A DNA stretch of 64,000 bases from Zhengella sedimenti (GTDB lineage: Bacteria; Pseudomonadota; Alphaproteobacteria; Rhizobiales; Rhizobiaceae): positions 248,001 to 312,000 of the forward strand of contig NZ_JBKFFP010000003.1 in NCBI RefSeq assembly GCF_046506625.1. The letters run 5' to 3'. This document shows positions 57,033 through 64,000 of the stretch, in pieces; positions within the stretch are counted from its first letter, which is position 1; each line of letters opens with the position of its first letter. The translations under genes and the position numbers were made by a program. The notes under the pieces were generated by a model, which searched no databases, was not told where the DNA came from, and saw only the letters and a program-made list of their open reading frames with translations.

Positions 57033-59026
57033 GGGCCAGCCGGCTGACCGGCACGGGCGCGCATTTCGCCGTTCCGGCGCCCGATGCGCAGATGGTCTGG
57101 CTGTGCCTGTTCGATGAACATCGGGAGAGCGCGCGCCTGCCCATGACGCGGGGCGCAGATGGCTGGTGGCGGCTGGACGTGGCGGGCGTGCGGACAGGGC
57201 AGGCCTACGGTTTTCGCGCCGACGGCCCGTGGCAACCGGCGGCCGGTCACTGGTTCGACCCGGACCGGCTGCTGGTCGATCCGTGGACAACCCGCATCGA
57301 CCGGCCCTACCGGCATGACGCACGGCTTGTTGGCAGCGCGCGCGGCGCGGGCGGCGACACGGCCGGCCTGATGCCGAAGGCCATCCTGGAGACCGCGTTC
57401 CCCGATACCGTACCGCAGCCTGTGACCTTTACGCCGGGCGGGCTGATCTACGAGGTCAATGTGCGGGGCTTCTCGATGCTGCACCCCGATGTGCCGGAGG
57501 GCGAGAGGGGAACGCTGGCGGCGCTGAAGCACCCTGTGGTGATCGCGCACATGAAATCCATCGGCGTATCGGCGGTGGAACTGATGCCGGTGACGGCCTG
57601 GATCGACGAGCGCCACCTGCCGGCGCTGGGGCTTGCCAATGCCTGGGGATATAACCCCGTGACCTTCATGGCGCTTGACCCGCGCCTGGCGCCGCGAGGG
57701 ATCGTCGATCTCAGGGCGGTCACGGACGCCTTGAGGGCGGAAGGCATCGGTGTCATCCTCGACCTGGTTTTCAACCACACCGGCGAGAGCGACGCGGAGG
57801 GGACCGTGCTCAGCCTGCGCGGACTGATGGGCGAGCGGGCTTTCCGGCGGGACGGGACCGGACGGCTGGTCAACGACACGGGGACCGGCAACACGGTCGC
57901 CTGCGACGATCCCGTGATCATGGATCTCATCCTCGATTCGCTACGTCATTTCGCGCTGGCGGGCGGGGTGGACGGATTCCGTTTCGACCTTGCGCCGGTG
58001 CTGGGACGAACGGCAGACGGCTTTTCGCCGGACGCGCCCCTGCTTCGCGCCATGCTGGACGATCCGGTCACCGGCTCGCGGGTGCTGGCCGCCGAACCGT
58101 GGGACATCGGACCCGGGGGCTATCAACTCGGTAACTTTCCCGCGCCGTTTCTGGAATGGAATGACCGCTACCGCGACGACATGCGCCGCTTCTGGCGCGG
58201 TGACGCTCACATGCTTGGCGCCTTCGCCACGCGGATTTCGGGCTCGCAGGACGTGTTCGGCGGCGAAGCGGCTACGCGCAGCGTCAGTTTCCTGGCCGCC
58301 CATGACGGCTTCACGCTGGCCGATATGGTTTCGTACGAACACAAGCACAATGAAGCGAACGGCGAGGGCAATCGCGACGGCCACGACCACAACATCTCAT
58401 GGAACAACGGCGCGGAAGGCGAAACCCGCGACGCGGCGATCGCGGCTGCGCGCCGGCGCGACTTGAAGGCGCTGCTCTCCACGCTCTACCTGACGCGCGG
58501 CACGATCATGCTGACGGCGGGCGACGAATTCGGCCGCAGCCAGCGCGGCAACAACAATGCCTATGCGCAGGACAATGCCATCACCTGGATCGACTGGGCG
58601 AAACGCGATGCGGCGCTGCTCGCTCACGCGCAGGAACTGGCGGCCGTGCGCTCGCGTTTTGCGGATGCTTTCAAGCCGGACTTCCTGACCGGTGGAACGG
58701 GCGCGGACGGAATACCCGATGTGGAATGGCTGCGGCCCGATGGCGTGCCGATGACGCCGGCGGATTGGGAGGCAGAGGACGCGGGCGCGCTGACAATGGT
58801 GCTGGCGACCGGGCGTGCAGTCATTCCCCGGATGGCACTCGTCTTCAACAGGTCCGAAGCGCTGACGCGTTTTCATCTTCCGGTTGAGGACGAGGCGGCA
58901 GGTTCGAATGCCCTTTTCGTCACCGTGGCCGCGCGCGGTGTGGCGGTCTTTATCGAGACGAAGGAATCAGGAAACTGGGCTCTGGTAGCAGGGGGCGGGA
59001 TTGAACCGCCGACCTCCGGGTTATGA
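57029..59026 (+). CDS. glgX: glycogen debranching enzyme GlgX, tail read through tRNA antisense
   Basis: 665 residues of GH13_11. Hydrolyses the short alpha-1,6 stubs left by GlgP. An N-terminal CBM48-like domain is followed by catalytic Asp in GVDGFRFDLAPVLG, Glu in LAAEPWDIGPGG, and His-Asp in FLAAHDGFTLADMV, plus RGNNNAYAQDN. The conserved C-terminus ends near GVAVFIETKE; the last ~15 residues (LVAGGGIEPPTSGL) are encoded by the antisense strand of the tRNA-Met gene, and the TGA stop falls in the tRNA anticodon loop. Confidence 0.93.
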   Translation: MRASRLTGTGAHFAVPAPDAQMVWLCLFDEHRESARLPMTRGADGWWRLDVAGVRTGQAYGFRADGPWQPAAGHWFDPDRLLVDPWTTRIDRPYRHDARLVGSARGAGGDTAGLMPKAILETAFPDTVPQPVTFTPGGLIYEVNVRGFSMLHPDVPEGERGTLAALKHPVVIAHMKSIGVSAVELMPVTAWIDERHLPALGLANAWGYNPVTFMALDPRLAPRGIVDLRAVTDALRAEGIGVILDLVFNHTGESDAEGTVLSLRGLMGERAFRRDGTGRLVNDTGTGNTVACDDPVIMDLILDSLRHFALAGGVDGFRFDLAPVLGRTADGFSPDAPLLRAMLDDPVTGSRVLAAEPWDIGPGGYQLGNFPAPFLEWNDRYRDDMRRFWRGDAHMLGAFATRISGSQDVFGGEAATRSVSFLAAHDGFTLADMVSYEHKHNEANGEGNRDGHDHNISWNNGAEGETRDAAIAAARRRDLKALLSTLYLTRGTIMLTAGDEFGRSQRGNNNAYAQDNAITWIDWAKRDAALLAHAQELAAVRSRFADAFKPDFLTGGTGADGIPDVEWLRPDGVPMTPADWEAEDAGALTMVLATGRAVIPRMALVFNRSEALTRFHLPVEDEAAGSNALFVTVAARGVAVFIETKESGNWALVAGGGIEPPTSGL

Positions 59027-59059
59027 ATCCGGCGCTCTCACCAACTGAGCTACCCTGCC
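58983..59059 (-). tRNA. tRNA-Met (CAU)
   Basis: 77 nt including an encoded CCA. On the minus strand the acceptor stem GGCAGGG pairs with CCCTGCT, the D stem is GCTC/GAGC, the anticodon stem CCGGA... holds the loop TTCATAA with anticodon CAT, and the T arm GGCGG-TTCGATT-CCGCC is complete. The features fit an elongator tRNA-Met rather than the initiator, which has an unpaired 1-72 C-A and a GGG/CCC anticodon stem. The 3' part overlaps the end of glgX on the other strand. Confidence 0.95.
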
Positions 59060-59102
59060 CCGATTTCGCGTCGCCCTGCCGGCGTCCGCTGAAGTCGCGC
59101 GG

Positions 59103-59131
59103 ATATAAGGTCGCCGGCGCCGCACTGTCAA
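59103..59131 (-). promoter_or_regulatory. promoter of tRNA-Met
   Basis: On the minus strand TTGACA (59131-59126), a 17-nt spacer and TTATAT (59108-59103) form a near-consensus sigma-70 promoter, 44 nt upstream of the tRNA 5' end. Confidence 0.75.
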
Positions 59132-59304
59132 GCGAGGTTTTCCCCTCTGCTTGCATGTTTTTTCGCGCCATGATGGAAAGCGTGACCGGCGATCCGGCGG
59201 GCGGGGTTGAGTTCGACGCGGCGCGCCGATATGACAACCCATCTCCGGCCTTGCCATCGCATCCCGGATTGGACCAGTAGAGCGACAGACGGAAGTTTCC
59301 AGGA

Positions 59305-60258
59305 ATGGCGCCGCGCATAGCAGTACTCGGGTGCGGATATTGGGGCAGCAATCACATCCGTACCCTGAAAGGGCTCGGTGCGCTGCAGGCCGTGTCCGAT
59401 GCCAACCCGGCCCGGGCCGAGGGATTCGCAGCCGAGAACGACGTCGAGGCCATCGCGCCCGATGACCTGTTCGGGCGCGAGGACATCGACGCGGTCGTCA
59501 TGGCGCTTCCGCCGCAATTCCATGCCGAGATGGCCATCCGGGCGGTGGAATCCGGCAAGGACGTCCTGGTGGAAAAGCCCATTGCCCTGTCGGTGCCGGA
59601 TGCGGAACGGGCGGTCGCGGCCGCGCGGGCGCATGGACGCGTCTTCATGGTGGGCCATGTGCTGCGCTTCCATCCCGCCTTCGAGTTGCTGAAGTCGCTG
59701 ATCGACGAGGGTGACCTGGGCGAGGTGAAATACATCCATTCGCACCGGCTGGGGCTCGGCAAGTTCCATACGGAGAATGACGCGCTGTGGGATCTGGCGC
59801 CGCACGACCTGTCGATGATCCTCGCGGTTACCGGGGCGCCGCCGCTCGAAGTGCGCGGCGAGGGCGCCGCCGTCCTCGATCACCTTTCCGATTTCGCGCA
59901 TGTGCACATGCGCTTTCCCGGCGGGGTGCGCAGCCATCTCTTCTCCTCGCGGCTCAACCCCTATCGGGAGCGGCGGCTGACCGTGGTGGGAACGCGCGCC
60001 ATGGCCGTGTTCGACGACGTGGAGACCTGGGACCGCAAGCTCGCCATCTACCGCCACGCGGTGTGGCAGGATTCCGGCCAGTGGGCCTTCACCACGAACG
60101 AGCCGTCCTATCAGCCGGTGTCGGAAGGCATGCCGCTGACGCGGGAGCTGCAGCACTTCATCCACTGCATCGAGACCCGCGAAGAACCGCGTACGGGCGG
60201 CGACGAGGCCATTCTCGTCCTGAGGATCCTGACGGCGGCGACCGTCAGCCACGACTGA
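59305..60258 (+). CDS. Gfo/Idh/MocA family oxidoreductase
   Basis: 317 residues. The NAD(P)-binding Rossmann motif is VLGCGYWGSNHIRTL at the N-terminus, followed by the family motif VEKPIALS (about 92-99) and the C-terminal substrate half with WDLAPHDLSMIL, holding the conserved His/Asp pair. Members oxidise or reduce sugar rings, including UDP-sugars for surface polysaccharides (WlbA-like). No sugar genes adjoin it, so the substrate is open. ATG 59305 has GGAAG 9 nt upstream. Confidence 0.88.
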   Translation: MAPRIAVLGCGYWGSNHIRTLKGLGALQAVSDANPARAEGFAAENDVEAIAPDDLFGREDIDAVVMALPPQFHAEMAIRAVESGKDVLVEKPIALSVPDAERAVAAARAHGRVFMVGHVLRFHPAFELLKSLIDEGDLGEVKYIHSHRLGLGKFHTENDALWDLAPHDLSMILAVTGAPPLEVRGEGAAVLDHLSDFAHVHMRFPGGVRSHLFSSRLNPYRERRLTVVGTRAMAVFDDVETWDRKLAIYRHAVWQDSGQWAFTTNEPSYQPVSEGMPLTRELQHFIHCIETREEPRTGGDEAILVLRILTAATVSHD

Positions 60259-60304
60259 CTGCGTCACCCGTGGCGATGTCGTTTCCGGCGGATGGTGCGG
60301 CGGC

Positions 60305-61474
60305 CTAAACCGCCTCCAGCTGGCGCAGCATGGCCTCGGCGGTCTTCTCGCGCTCGGAACGGGCAATGAAGCCGCCGCCCCAGACGCGGGCCTCGCTGCC
60401 GGGGTCCGAATAGAGCACGCAGGCCTGACCCGGCGCGACGCCCGTCTCGCCGTCGAGCAGTTCCACCGTCGCCGTTCCGCCTTCCAGACGCAACAGGGCC
60501 GGCGCGGGCGGGCGGGTGGAGCGTACCTTCGCGAAGAGTTCCATGCCCTCTGCTGGCAGGTCCTCCAACGGGCCGTCGCCCAGCCAGTTCATGTCGCGCA
60601 GCCAGAGCTTGCGCGTTTCCAGCGCCTCGCGCGGGCCGACGATGACGCGGGCGCGGGCGGGGTCGATGTGAACGACGTAGAGCGGTTCCCCGGCCGCAAC
60701 GCCGATGCCGCGGCGCTGGCCGATGGTGAAGCGCAGGATGCCGTCATGCTGGCCGAGCACGCGGCCGTCGATATGCACGATATCACCGGGCACGGAGGCT
60801 TCCGGCTTCAGCTTCGCGATGATGTCGGCATACTTGCCCTGCGGCACGAAGCAGATGTCCTGGCTGTCCTGCTTGCCGGCGACATCGAGGCCCATGCCTT
60901 CGGCCAGTTCGCGAACCTGCGGCTTGGACAGGCCGCCGAGCGGAAAGCGCAGGTAGTCCACCTGCTCCTGCGTGGTGGCGAAGAGAAACCAGCTCTGGTC
61001 GCGGTCGGTATCGACCGGACGATAAAGGGCGCGGTGGGCGCCTTTGGCGCGCGAGCGGATGTAATGGCCCGTCGCCAGCGCTGCGGCGCCCAGATCGCGG
61101 GCCGTCTTCAGCAGGTCATCGAACTTGACCGTCTGGTTGCAGGCGATGCAGGGAACCGGTGTCTCGCCGGCCATGTAGCTTTCGGCGAAGGGATTGATGA
61201 CGGCTTCCTGGAAGCGCTTCTCGTAGTCCAGCACGTAATGGGGAATGCCGAGGCGCTCACAGACGCGGCGGGCATCGTCGATGTCCTGACCGGCGCAGCA
61301 TGAGCCGGGCCGGTGCGTCGCAGCGCCGTGGTCGTAAAGCTGCAAGGTCACGCCGACGACATCGTAGCCTTCGCGTGCAAGAATGCCCGCGACGACCGAG
61401 GAATCGACACCGCCGGACATGGCGACCACCACGCGGGTGTCCTCGGGGCGGCCGGGAAGATCAAGACTGTTCAT
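60305..61474 (-). CDS. mnmA: tRNA-specific 2-thiouridylase
   Basis: 389 residues. Installs sulfur at position 2 of U34 in tRNAs for Lys, Glu and Gln. The PP-loop ATP motif AMSGGVDSSV, catalytic Cys in PVPCIACNQTVKF and the persulfide Cys in QDICFVPQG are all present, with the C-terminal tRNA-binding barrel (about 210-389). Start ATG 61474; the frame also opens at a TTG 21 nt upstream, which is less likely. Confidence 0.96.
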   Translation of the reverse strand: MNSLDLPGRPEDTRVVVAMSGGVDSSVVAGILAREGYDVVGVTLQLYDHGAATHRPGSCCAGQDIDDARRVCERLGIPHYVLDYEKRFQEAVINPFAESYMAGETPVPCIACNQTVKFDDLLKTARDLGAAALATGHYIRSRAKGAHRALYRPVDTDRDQSWFLFATTQEQVDYLRFPLGGLSKPQVRELAEGMGLDVAGKQDSQDICFVPQGKYADIIAKLKPEASVPGDIVHIDGRVLGQHDGILRFTIGQRRGIGVAAGEPLYVVHIDPARARVIVGPREALETRKLWLRDMNWLGDGPLEDLPAEGMELFAKVRSTRPPAPALLRLEGGTATVELLDGETGVAPGQACVLYSDPGSEARVWGGGFIARSEREKTAEAMLRQLEAV

Positions 61475-61616
61475 GTGTATTTCCGCCGGTTTCAAGGGCC
61501 GGTTTCCATTGCCATGCCCCTATATAGGACACTCCAGGCGAAAGAGCGAGAGGCAAGGCTGCAGGCCGAAGGAACGGTGCGTTCCGTCAAATGCCGTGCA
61601 CTGCGCTTTCCGGGCA

Positions 61617-61629
61617 TTAACCATGGTTA
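61617..61629. promoter_or_regulatory. TTAACC palindrome upstream of sciP
   Basis: TAACCATGGTTA is a perfect 12-bp palindrome that includes a TTAAC CtrA half-site, 90-100 bp before the sciP start. A further GTTA-type half-site follows at 61637-61640. Full TTAA-N7-TTAA spacing is not met. Confidence 0.3.
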
Positions 61630-61718
61630 CTTTAGCGTTACCGGGGGTTTAGGCGTTTCTTAAAAGGTGCGGCGCTAGTGTGTGCGGGTAAGGTCCTTGA
61701 GTTTGTGTAGAGAGTACA

Positions 61719-61994
61719 ATGACCGATCTGGCGAGACCACGCGTGAAGTATGTCATCGGCCCGGACGGGAGTCCCCTAACGATCGCCGATCTTCCCCCGA
61801 CCAATACGAGACGGTGGGTGATCCGTCGCAAGGCGGAAGTCGTCGCGGCGGTCCGCGGCGGTCTGCTGAGCCTCGAGGAGGCGTGCAGCCGCTACCGGCT
61901 GACTGTCGAGGAGTTCCTCTCCTGGCAGGCGTCCATCGACGATCACGGACTTGCCGGCTTGCGTACGACGCGCATTCAGCAATACCGCCACTGA
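61719..61994 (+). CDS. sciP: cell-cycle regulator SciP (DUF1153)
   Basis: 91 residues, almost entirely the DUF1153 domain: KYVIGPDGSPLTIADLPP, then RRWVIRRKAEVVAAVRGGLL and the helix-turn-helix-like LSLEEACSRYRLTVEEFLSW. In Caulobacter SciP binds CtrA at promoters and blocks its activation of transcription, setting the timing of CtrA-dependent genes. It sits about 1.4 kb from ctrA here. Probably monocistronic with its own promoter. Confidence 0.95.
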   Translation: MTDLARPRVKYVIGPDGSPLTIADLPPTNTRRWVIRRKAEVVAAVRGGLLSLEEACSRYRLTVEEFLSWQASIDDHGLAGLRTTRIQQYRH

Positions 61995-62016
61995 CGCGGA
62001 AGACGATGGCATTTCA

Positions 62017-62047
62017 AAGGGCCGGCTCCGCAAGGATGCCGGCCTTT
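62017..62047. terminator. hairpin between sciP and the PqiA-like gene
   Basis: AAGGGCCGGC (62017-62026) pairs with GCCGGCCTTT (62038-62047) with one G-U. Without a long T tract it is a moderate, probably bidirectional terminator for the convergent genes. Confidence 0.45.
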
Positions 62048-62059
62048 CGCGCAAGTGGG

Positions 62060-62491
62060 TCAGCGATCCGCCAGGCGCGCCGCCGCCGCCGTCAGGATGA
62101 CCGATGCGGCGAAGAACCAAAGGCCCGGCTTGGTCATCGCCGTCGCAAGGCCTGATGTCTTGGCGGCAAAGACCACGAGGGCCACCAGAACCACATCGAG
62201 CATGGACCAGCGCGACAGGCCGTGAAGCCAGGACGGCGCACGCGCGCCGGGACCGTTGGCTGCCGCGATGTGCAGGAGCAACAGCTTGGCCGATGGCGTG
62301 ACGATGGAAAAGCCGGCGATGAGAACCGCGAGCGCGACGTCGCCCTGCCGCCACAGGCCGGTCACCATCTGGACCAGGGAGGGTTCGTCGGAAAAGATGA
62401 GCAGGCGCTCGATCTCGACCAGGGGCATGGTGATGCCGAGCACGAAGCTGGCGGAGGCGGCGAACAGGCAGAGGGCAAGGGCGGTGCGCAT
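62060..62491 (-). CDS. paraquat-inducible protein A-like membrane protein
   Basis: 143 residues with four membrane helices (about 3-24, 50-72, 92-112, 120-140). The PqiA-domain pattern is visible: MPLVEIERLLIFSDEPS, VLIAGFSIVTPSAKLLLLHIA and LSRWSMLDVVLVALVVFAAK. It is a single PqiA module without the cysteine clusters of full PqiA/LetA proteins. LetA/PqiA modules take part in lipid transport across the envelope with MCE proteins; none are adjacent. Confidence 0.85.
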   Translation of the reverse strand: MRTALALCLFAASASFVLGITMPLVEIERLLIFSDEPSLVQMVTGLWRQGDVALAVLIAGFSIVTPSAKLLLLHIAAANGPGARAPSWLHGLSRWSMLDVVLVALVVFAAKTSGLATAMTKPGLWFFAASVILTAAAARLADR

Positions 62492-62563
62492 GCAACCGCT
62501 TTAGCCGAGCTCCGCCTTGATTGGAATGGTCCGGCAGGTGCCTTGGCGCCGGACAGAATGAAA

Positions 62564-62582
62564 GCCGCGCCGGAAACGCGGC
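62564..62582 (-). terminator. weak terminator after the FliJ-like gene
   Basis: GCCGCG (62564-62569) pairs with CGCGGC (62577-62582); on the minus strand it is followed by TTTCATTC. Confidence 0.4.
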
Positions 62583-62610
62583 CTCCGCTGATTCGGGTAT
62601 CGCGGATGCT

Positions 62611-62985
62611 TCAGCCGATCATGGCACGCCGGCCGGCTGCCGGTTCACGACCACGGACATCGCGGTTTTCGAGCATTTCGGCCTTGCCCAGTTCGGCCTC
62701 GGCCTCCGCAAGGGCGGCTTCCGCCGCGTCGCGCTGGGCCTTCAGGTCGGCCTGGGAAGCCATCAGGTTCTCGCGGCGCTGACGGGCGGCCTTGGCGAAG
62801 GTCGGATAGGCGAAGTGACCCTGGTCGGTGATGCCGGCCTTCTTCTCCTCGTGACCGATCTGGACTTCCAGCTCGGCGGCCTTGCGGTCGAATTCCGCAA
62901 TCATCATCTCGAGTTGCGCCAGCTGGCGCCGTTTTTCATTGACCTGAAATAGCTTCAGCCGAACCAGGTTATCGCGTGATTTCAT
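62611..62985 (-). CDS. fliJ: FliJ-like coiled-coil protein
   Basis: 124 residues, predicted to be almost entirely helical coiled coil (SRDNLVRLKLFQVNEKRRQL, then LEMMIAEFDRKAAELEVQIG and ASQADLKAQRDAAEAALAEA). This matches the FliJ-type protein encoded beside ctrA in rhizobia, a soluble component of the flagellar export apparatus. ATG 62985 is chosen because the coiled coil begins there; the open frame extends upstream through the ctrA promoter. No other flagellar gene is near, so the flagellar role is by similarity. Confidence 0.75.
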   Translation of the reverse strand: MKSRDNLVRLKLFQVNEKRRQLAQLEMMIAEFDRKAAELEVQIGHEEKKAGITDQGHFAYPTFAKAARQRRENLMASQADLKAQRDAAEAALAEAEAELGKAEMLENRDVRGREPAAGRRAMIG

Positions 62986-63177
62986 GACTCGATACTCCAA
63001 ACAAAACCACCCGGCCCCCTCACTTCGGCCGGCACTGACACGCCCGCAGGCGAAAGGTCCGCTCCGGAGCGGCCGAAAGGCTGACCCGGATGTCGTCCCG
63101 GTAACCTTTCGTTTACGGGCGTCGTTAATCATAGGAAGTGGAACTTAAGGCGCGGTAAAAAAAATCCGCGACCTTGG

Positions 63178-63337
63178 TTAAGACCGGCAAGTTTGAGTCA
63201 TCTGAATCGGTTGGCAGCATATGTTAACGCTTTCGGATCGGCGAAAATTTCTGGAAAATGTTGTATTTGCAATGGTTTGTGACATGGAGCTGAGGTGGGG
63301 AGTGGGTGCTTGCAAATCCGATTCGGATTTTGTTAAC
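63178..63337 (+). promoter_or_regulatory. ctrA promoter region with GANTC and TTAAC sites
   Basis: Three CcrM methylation sites lie upstream of ctrA: GAGTC (63195-63199), GAATC (63204-63208) and GATTC (63320-63324). TTAAG/TTAAC half-sites for CtrA occur at 63178, 63224 and 63333. Both kinds of element control ctrA in Caulobacter and rhizobia. The rest of the 441-bp interval (62986-63426) shows no gene. Confidence 0.6.
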
Positions 63338-63426
63338 CATTTCATGCCAGCCTCCGGATCAGGCAAGGACTGTTCCGCTCGTCAATGGCGCCATTGCCTG
63401 AACCGGGTGCGGAAAAGGGGATCGAA

Positions 63427-64000
63427 ATGCGCGTTCTGCTGATTGAAGACGATAGCGCCACAGCACAGAGCATCGAACTGATGCTCAAGTCTGAGAGCTT
63501 CAATGTCTACACGACTGATCTCGGGGAAGAGGGGGTCGACCTCGGGAAACTCTACGATTACGACATCATCCTCCTGGATCTCAACCTCCCGGACATGTCG
63601 GGATACGAGGTCCTGCGCACGCTTCGCCTGTCGAAGGTGAAGACGCCGATCCTGATCCTCTCCGGCATGGCCGGCATCGAGGACAAGGTTCGGGGCCTGG
63701 GATTCGGTGCCGACGACTACATGACCAAGCCGTTCCACAAGGACGAACTGGTCGCGCGCATCCATGCCATCGTCCGCCGGTCCAAGGGTCACGCGCAGTC
63801 GGTCATCACCACGGGCGACCTGGTGGTCAACCTGGATGCCAAGACCGTGGAGGTCGGCGGCCAGCGGGTGCACCTGACCGGCAAGGAATACCAGATGCTC
63901 GAACTGCTCAGCCTGCGCAAGGGCACCACGCTGACCAAGGAGATGTTCCTCAATCATCTCTATGGCGGCATGGACGAGCCGGAACTGAAGATCATCGACG
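63427..64000 (+). CDS. ctrA: cell-cycle master regulator CtrA, 3' end outside window
   Basis: The first 191 residues of an OmpR-type response regulator. The receiver has Asp8/Asp9 and phospho-acceptor Asp51 in IILLDLNLPDMSGYE, and TKPFHKDELVARIHAIVRRS at its end. The winged-helix DNA-binding domain starts near residue 130 (VHLTGKEYQMLELLSLRKGTTLTKEMFLNHLYGG). The sequence is nearly the canonical CtrA of Hyphomicrobiales. It controls division, flagellar and methylation genes through TTAA-N7-TTAA boxes. The last ~40 residues lie past 64000. Confidence 0.97.
   Translation, partial: MRVLLIEDDSATAQSIELMLKSESFNVYTTDLGEEGVDLGKLYDYDIILLDLNLPDMSGYEVLRTLRLSKVKTPILILSGMAGIEDKVRGLGFGADDYMTKPFHKDELVARIHAIVRRSKGHAQSVITTGDLVVNLDAKTVEVGGQRVHLTGKEYQMLELLSLRKGTTLTKEMFLNHLYGGMDEPELKIID

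Overview
This is a contiguous chromosomal segment of a high-GC alphaproteobacterium, most likely a member of the Hyphomicrobiales (Rhizobiales). The clues are a homospermidine synthase, an ornithine decarboxylase with a speF-type leader, the glgP-glgB-glgC-glgA-pgm-glgX order, a pccB/pccA/methylmalonyl-CoA mutase cluster with a PccR-type regulator, an Omp25-like porin, and the cell-cycle pair sciP/ctrA at the right edge. No insertion sequence, prophage, CRISPR array or plasmid-type gene is visible. Codon use and base composition look uniform, so this reads as core genome rather than an accessory island.

Layout. 1-2.8 kb: 5' part of a lipoprotein gene, homospermidine synthase with its terminator, and a DUF3445 protein. 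2.8-8.4 kb: a secreted DUF882 (M15-like) protein with a long disordered tail, an NtrC-type response regulator and a divergent oligopeptidase F. 8.4-11.9 kb: KDPG aldolase, a muramidase-like protein, tRNA uridine hydroxylase TrhO and a TerB-like protein. 12.0-18.9 kb: a DctB/DctD two-component system followed by dctP-dctQ-dctM, with a textbook sigma-54 promoter in front of dctP. 19.0-22.0 kb: a TetR regulator, a 577-bp intergenic region that appears to hold two short terminator-ended transcripts, and an SLC13-type transporter. 22.0-31.8 kb: aminotransferase, acetyltransferases, a NicO/DUF1007 metal-efflux pair, LysR, the speF leader plus ornithine decarboxylase, a porin, an SCP2 protein and a GGDEF protein with a destroyed active site. 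32-37.4 kb: DEAD-box helicase, a Crp-like regulator, MarR, dihydroorotase and an OmpA lipoprotein. 37.6-47.9 kb: propionate assimilation (prpE, mutase, pccA, a small unknown gene, pccB, bioY, and divergent pccR). 47.9-59.0 kb: the glycogen operon, ending in a tRNA-Met gene on the opposite strand. 59.3-64 kb: a Gfo/Idh oxidoreductase, mnmA, sciP, a PqiA-like protein, a FliJ-like coiled-coil protein and truncated ctrA.

How the genes work together. Ornithine decarboxylase and homospermidine synthase supply the polyamine homospermidine. PrpE activates propionate, PccAB carboxylates propionyl-CoA using biotin imported by BioY, and the B12-dependent mutase feeds succinyl-CoA into the TCA cycle under the likely control of PccR. 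The glg genes build and degrade glycogen, and the glgP promoter carries an AATCGATT-centred palindrome that is nearly repeated upstream of KDPG aldolase, which hints at one shared sugar regulator. The TRAP transporter probably imports C4-dicarboxylates under DctBD/RpoN control.

The observations most worth following are non-coding: a CtrA-box promoter driving an ~80-nt RNA with an exposed anti-Shine-Dalgarno loop (20024-20139), a TetR-flanked short transcript just upstream of it (19735-19878), and a long conserved-looking hairpin between crp and marR (34877-34933). I did not find convincing evidence of a wholly new multigene system.
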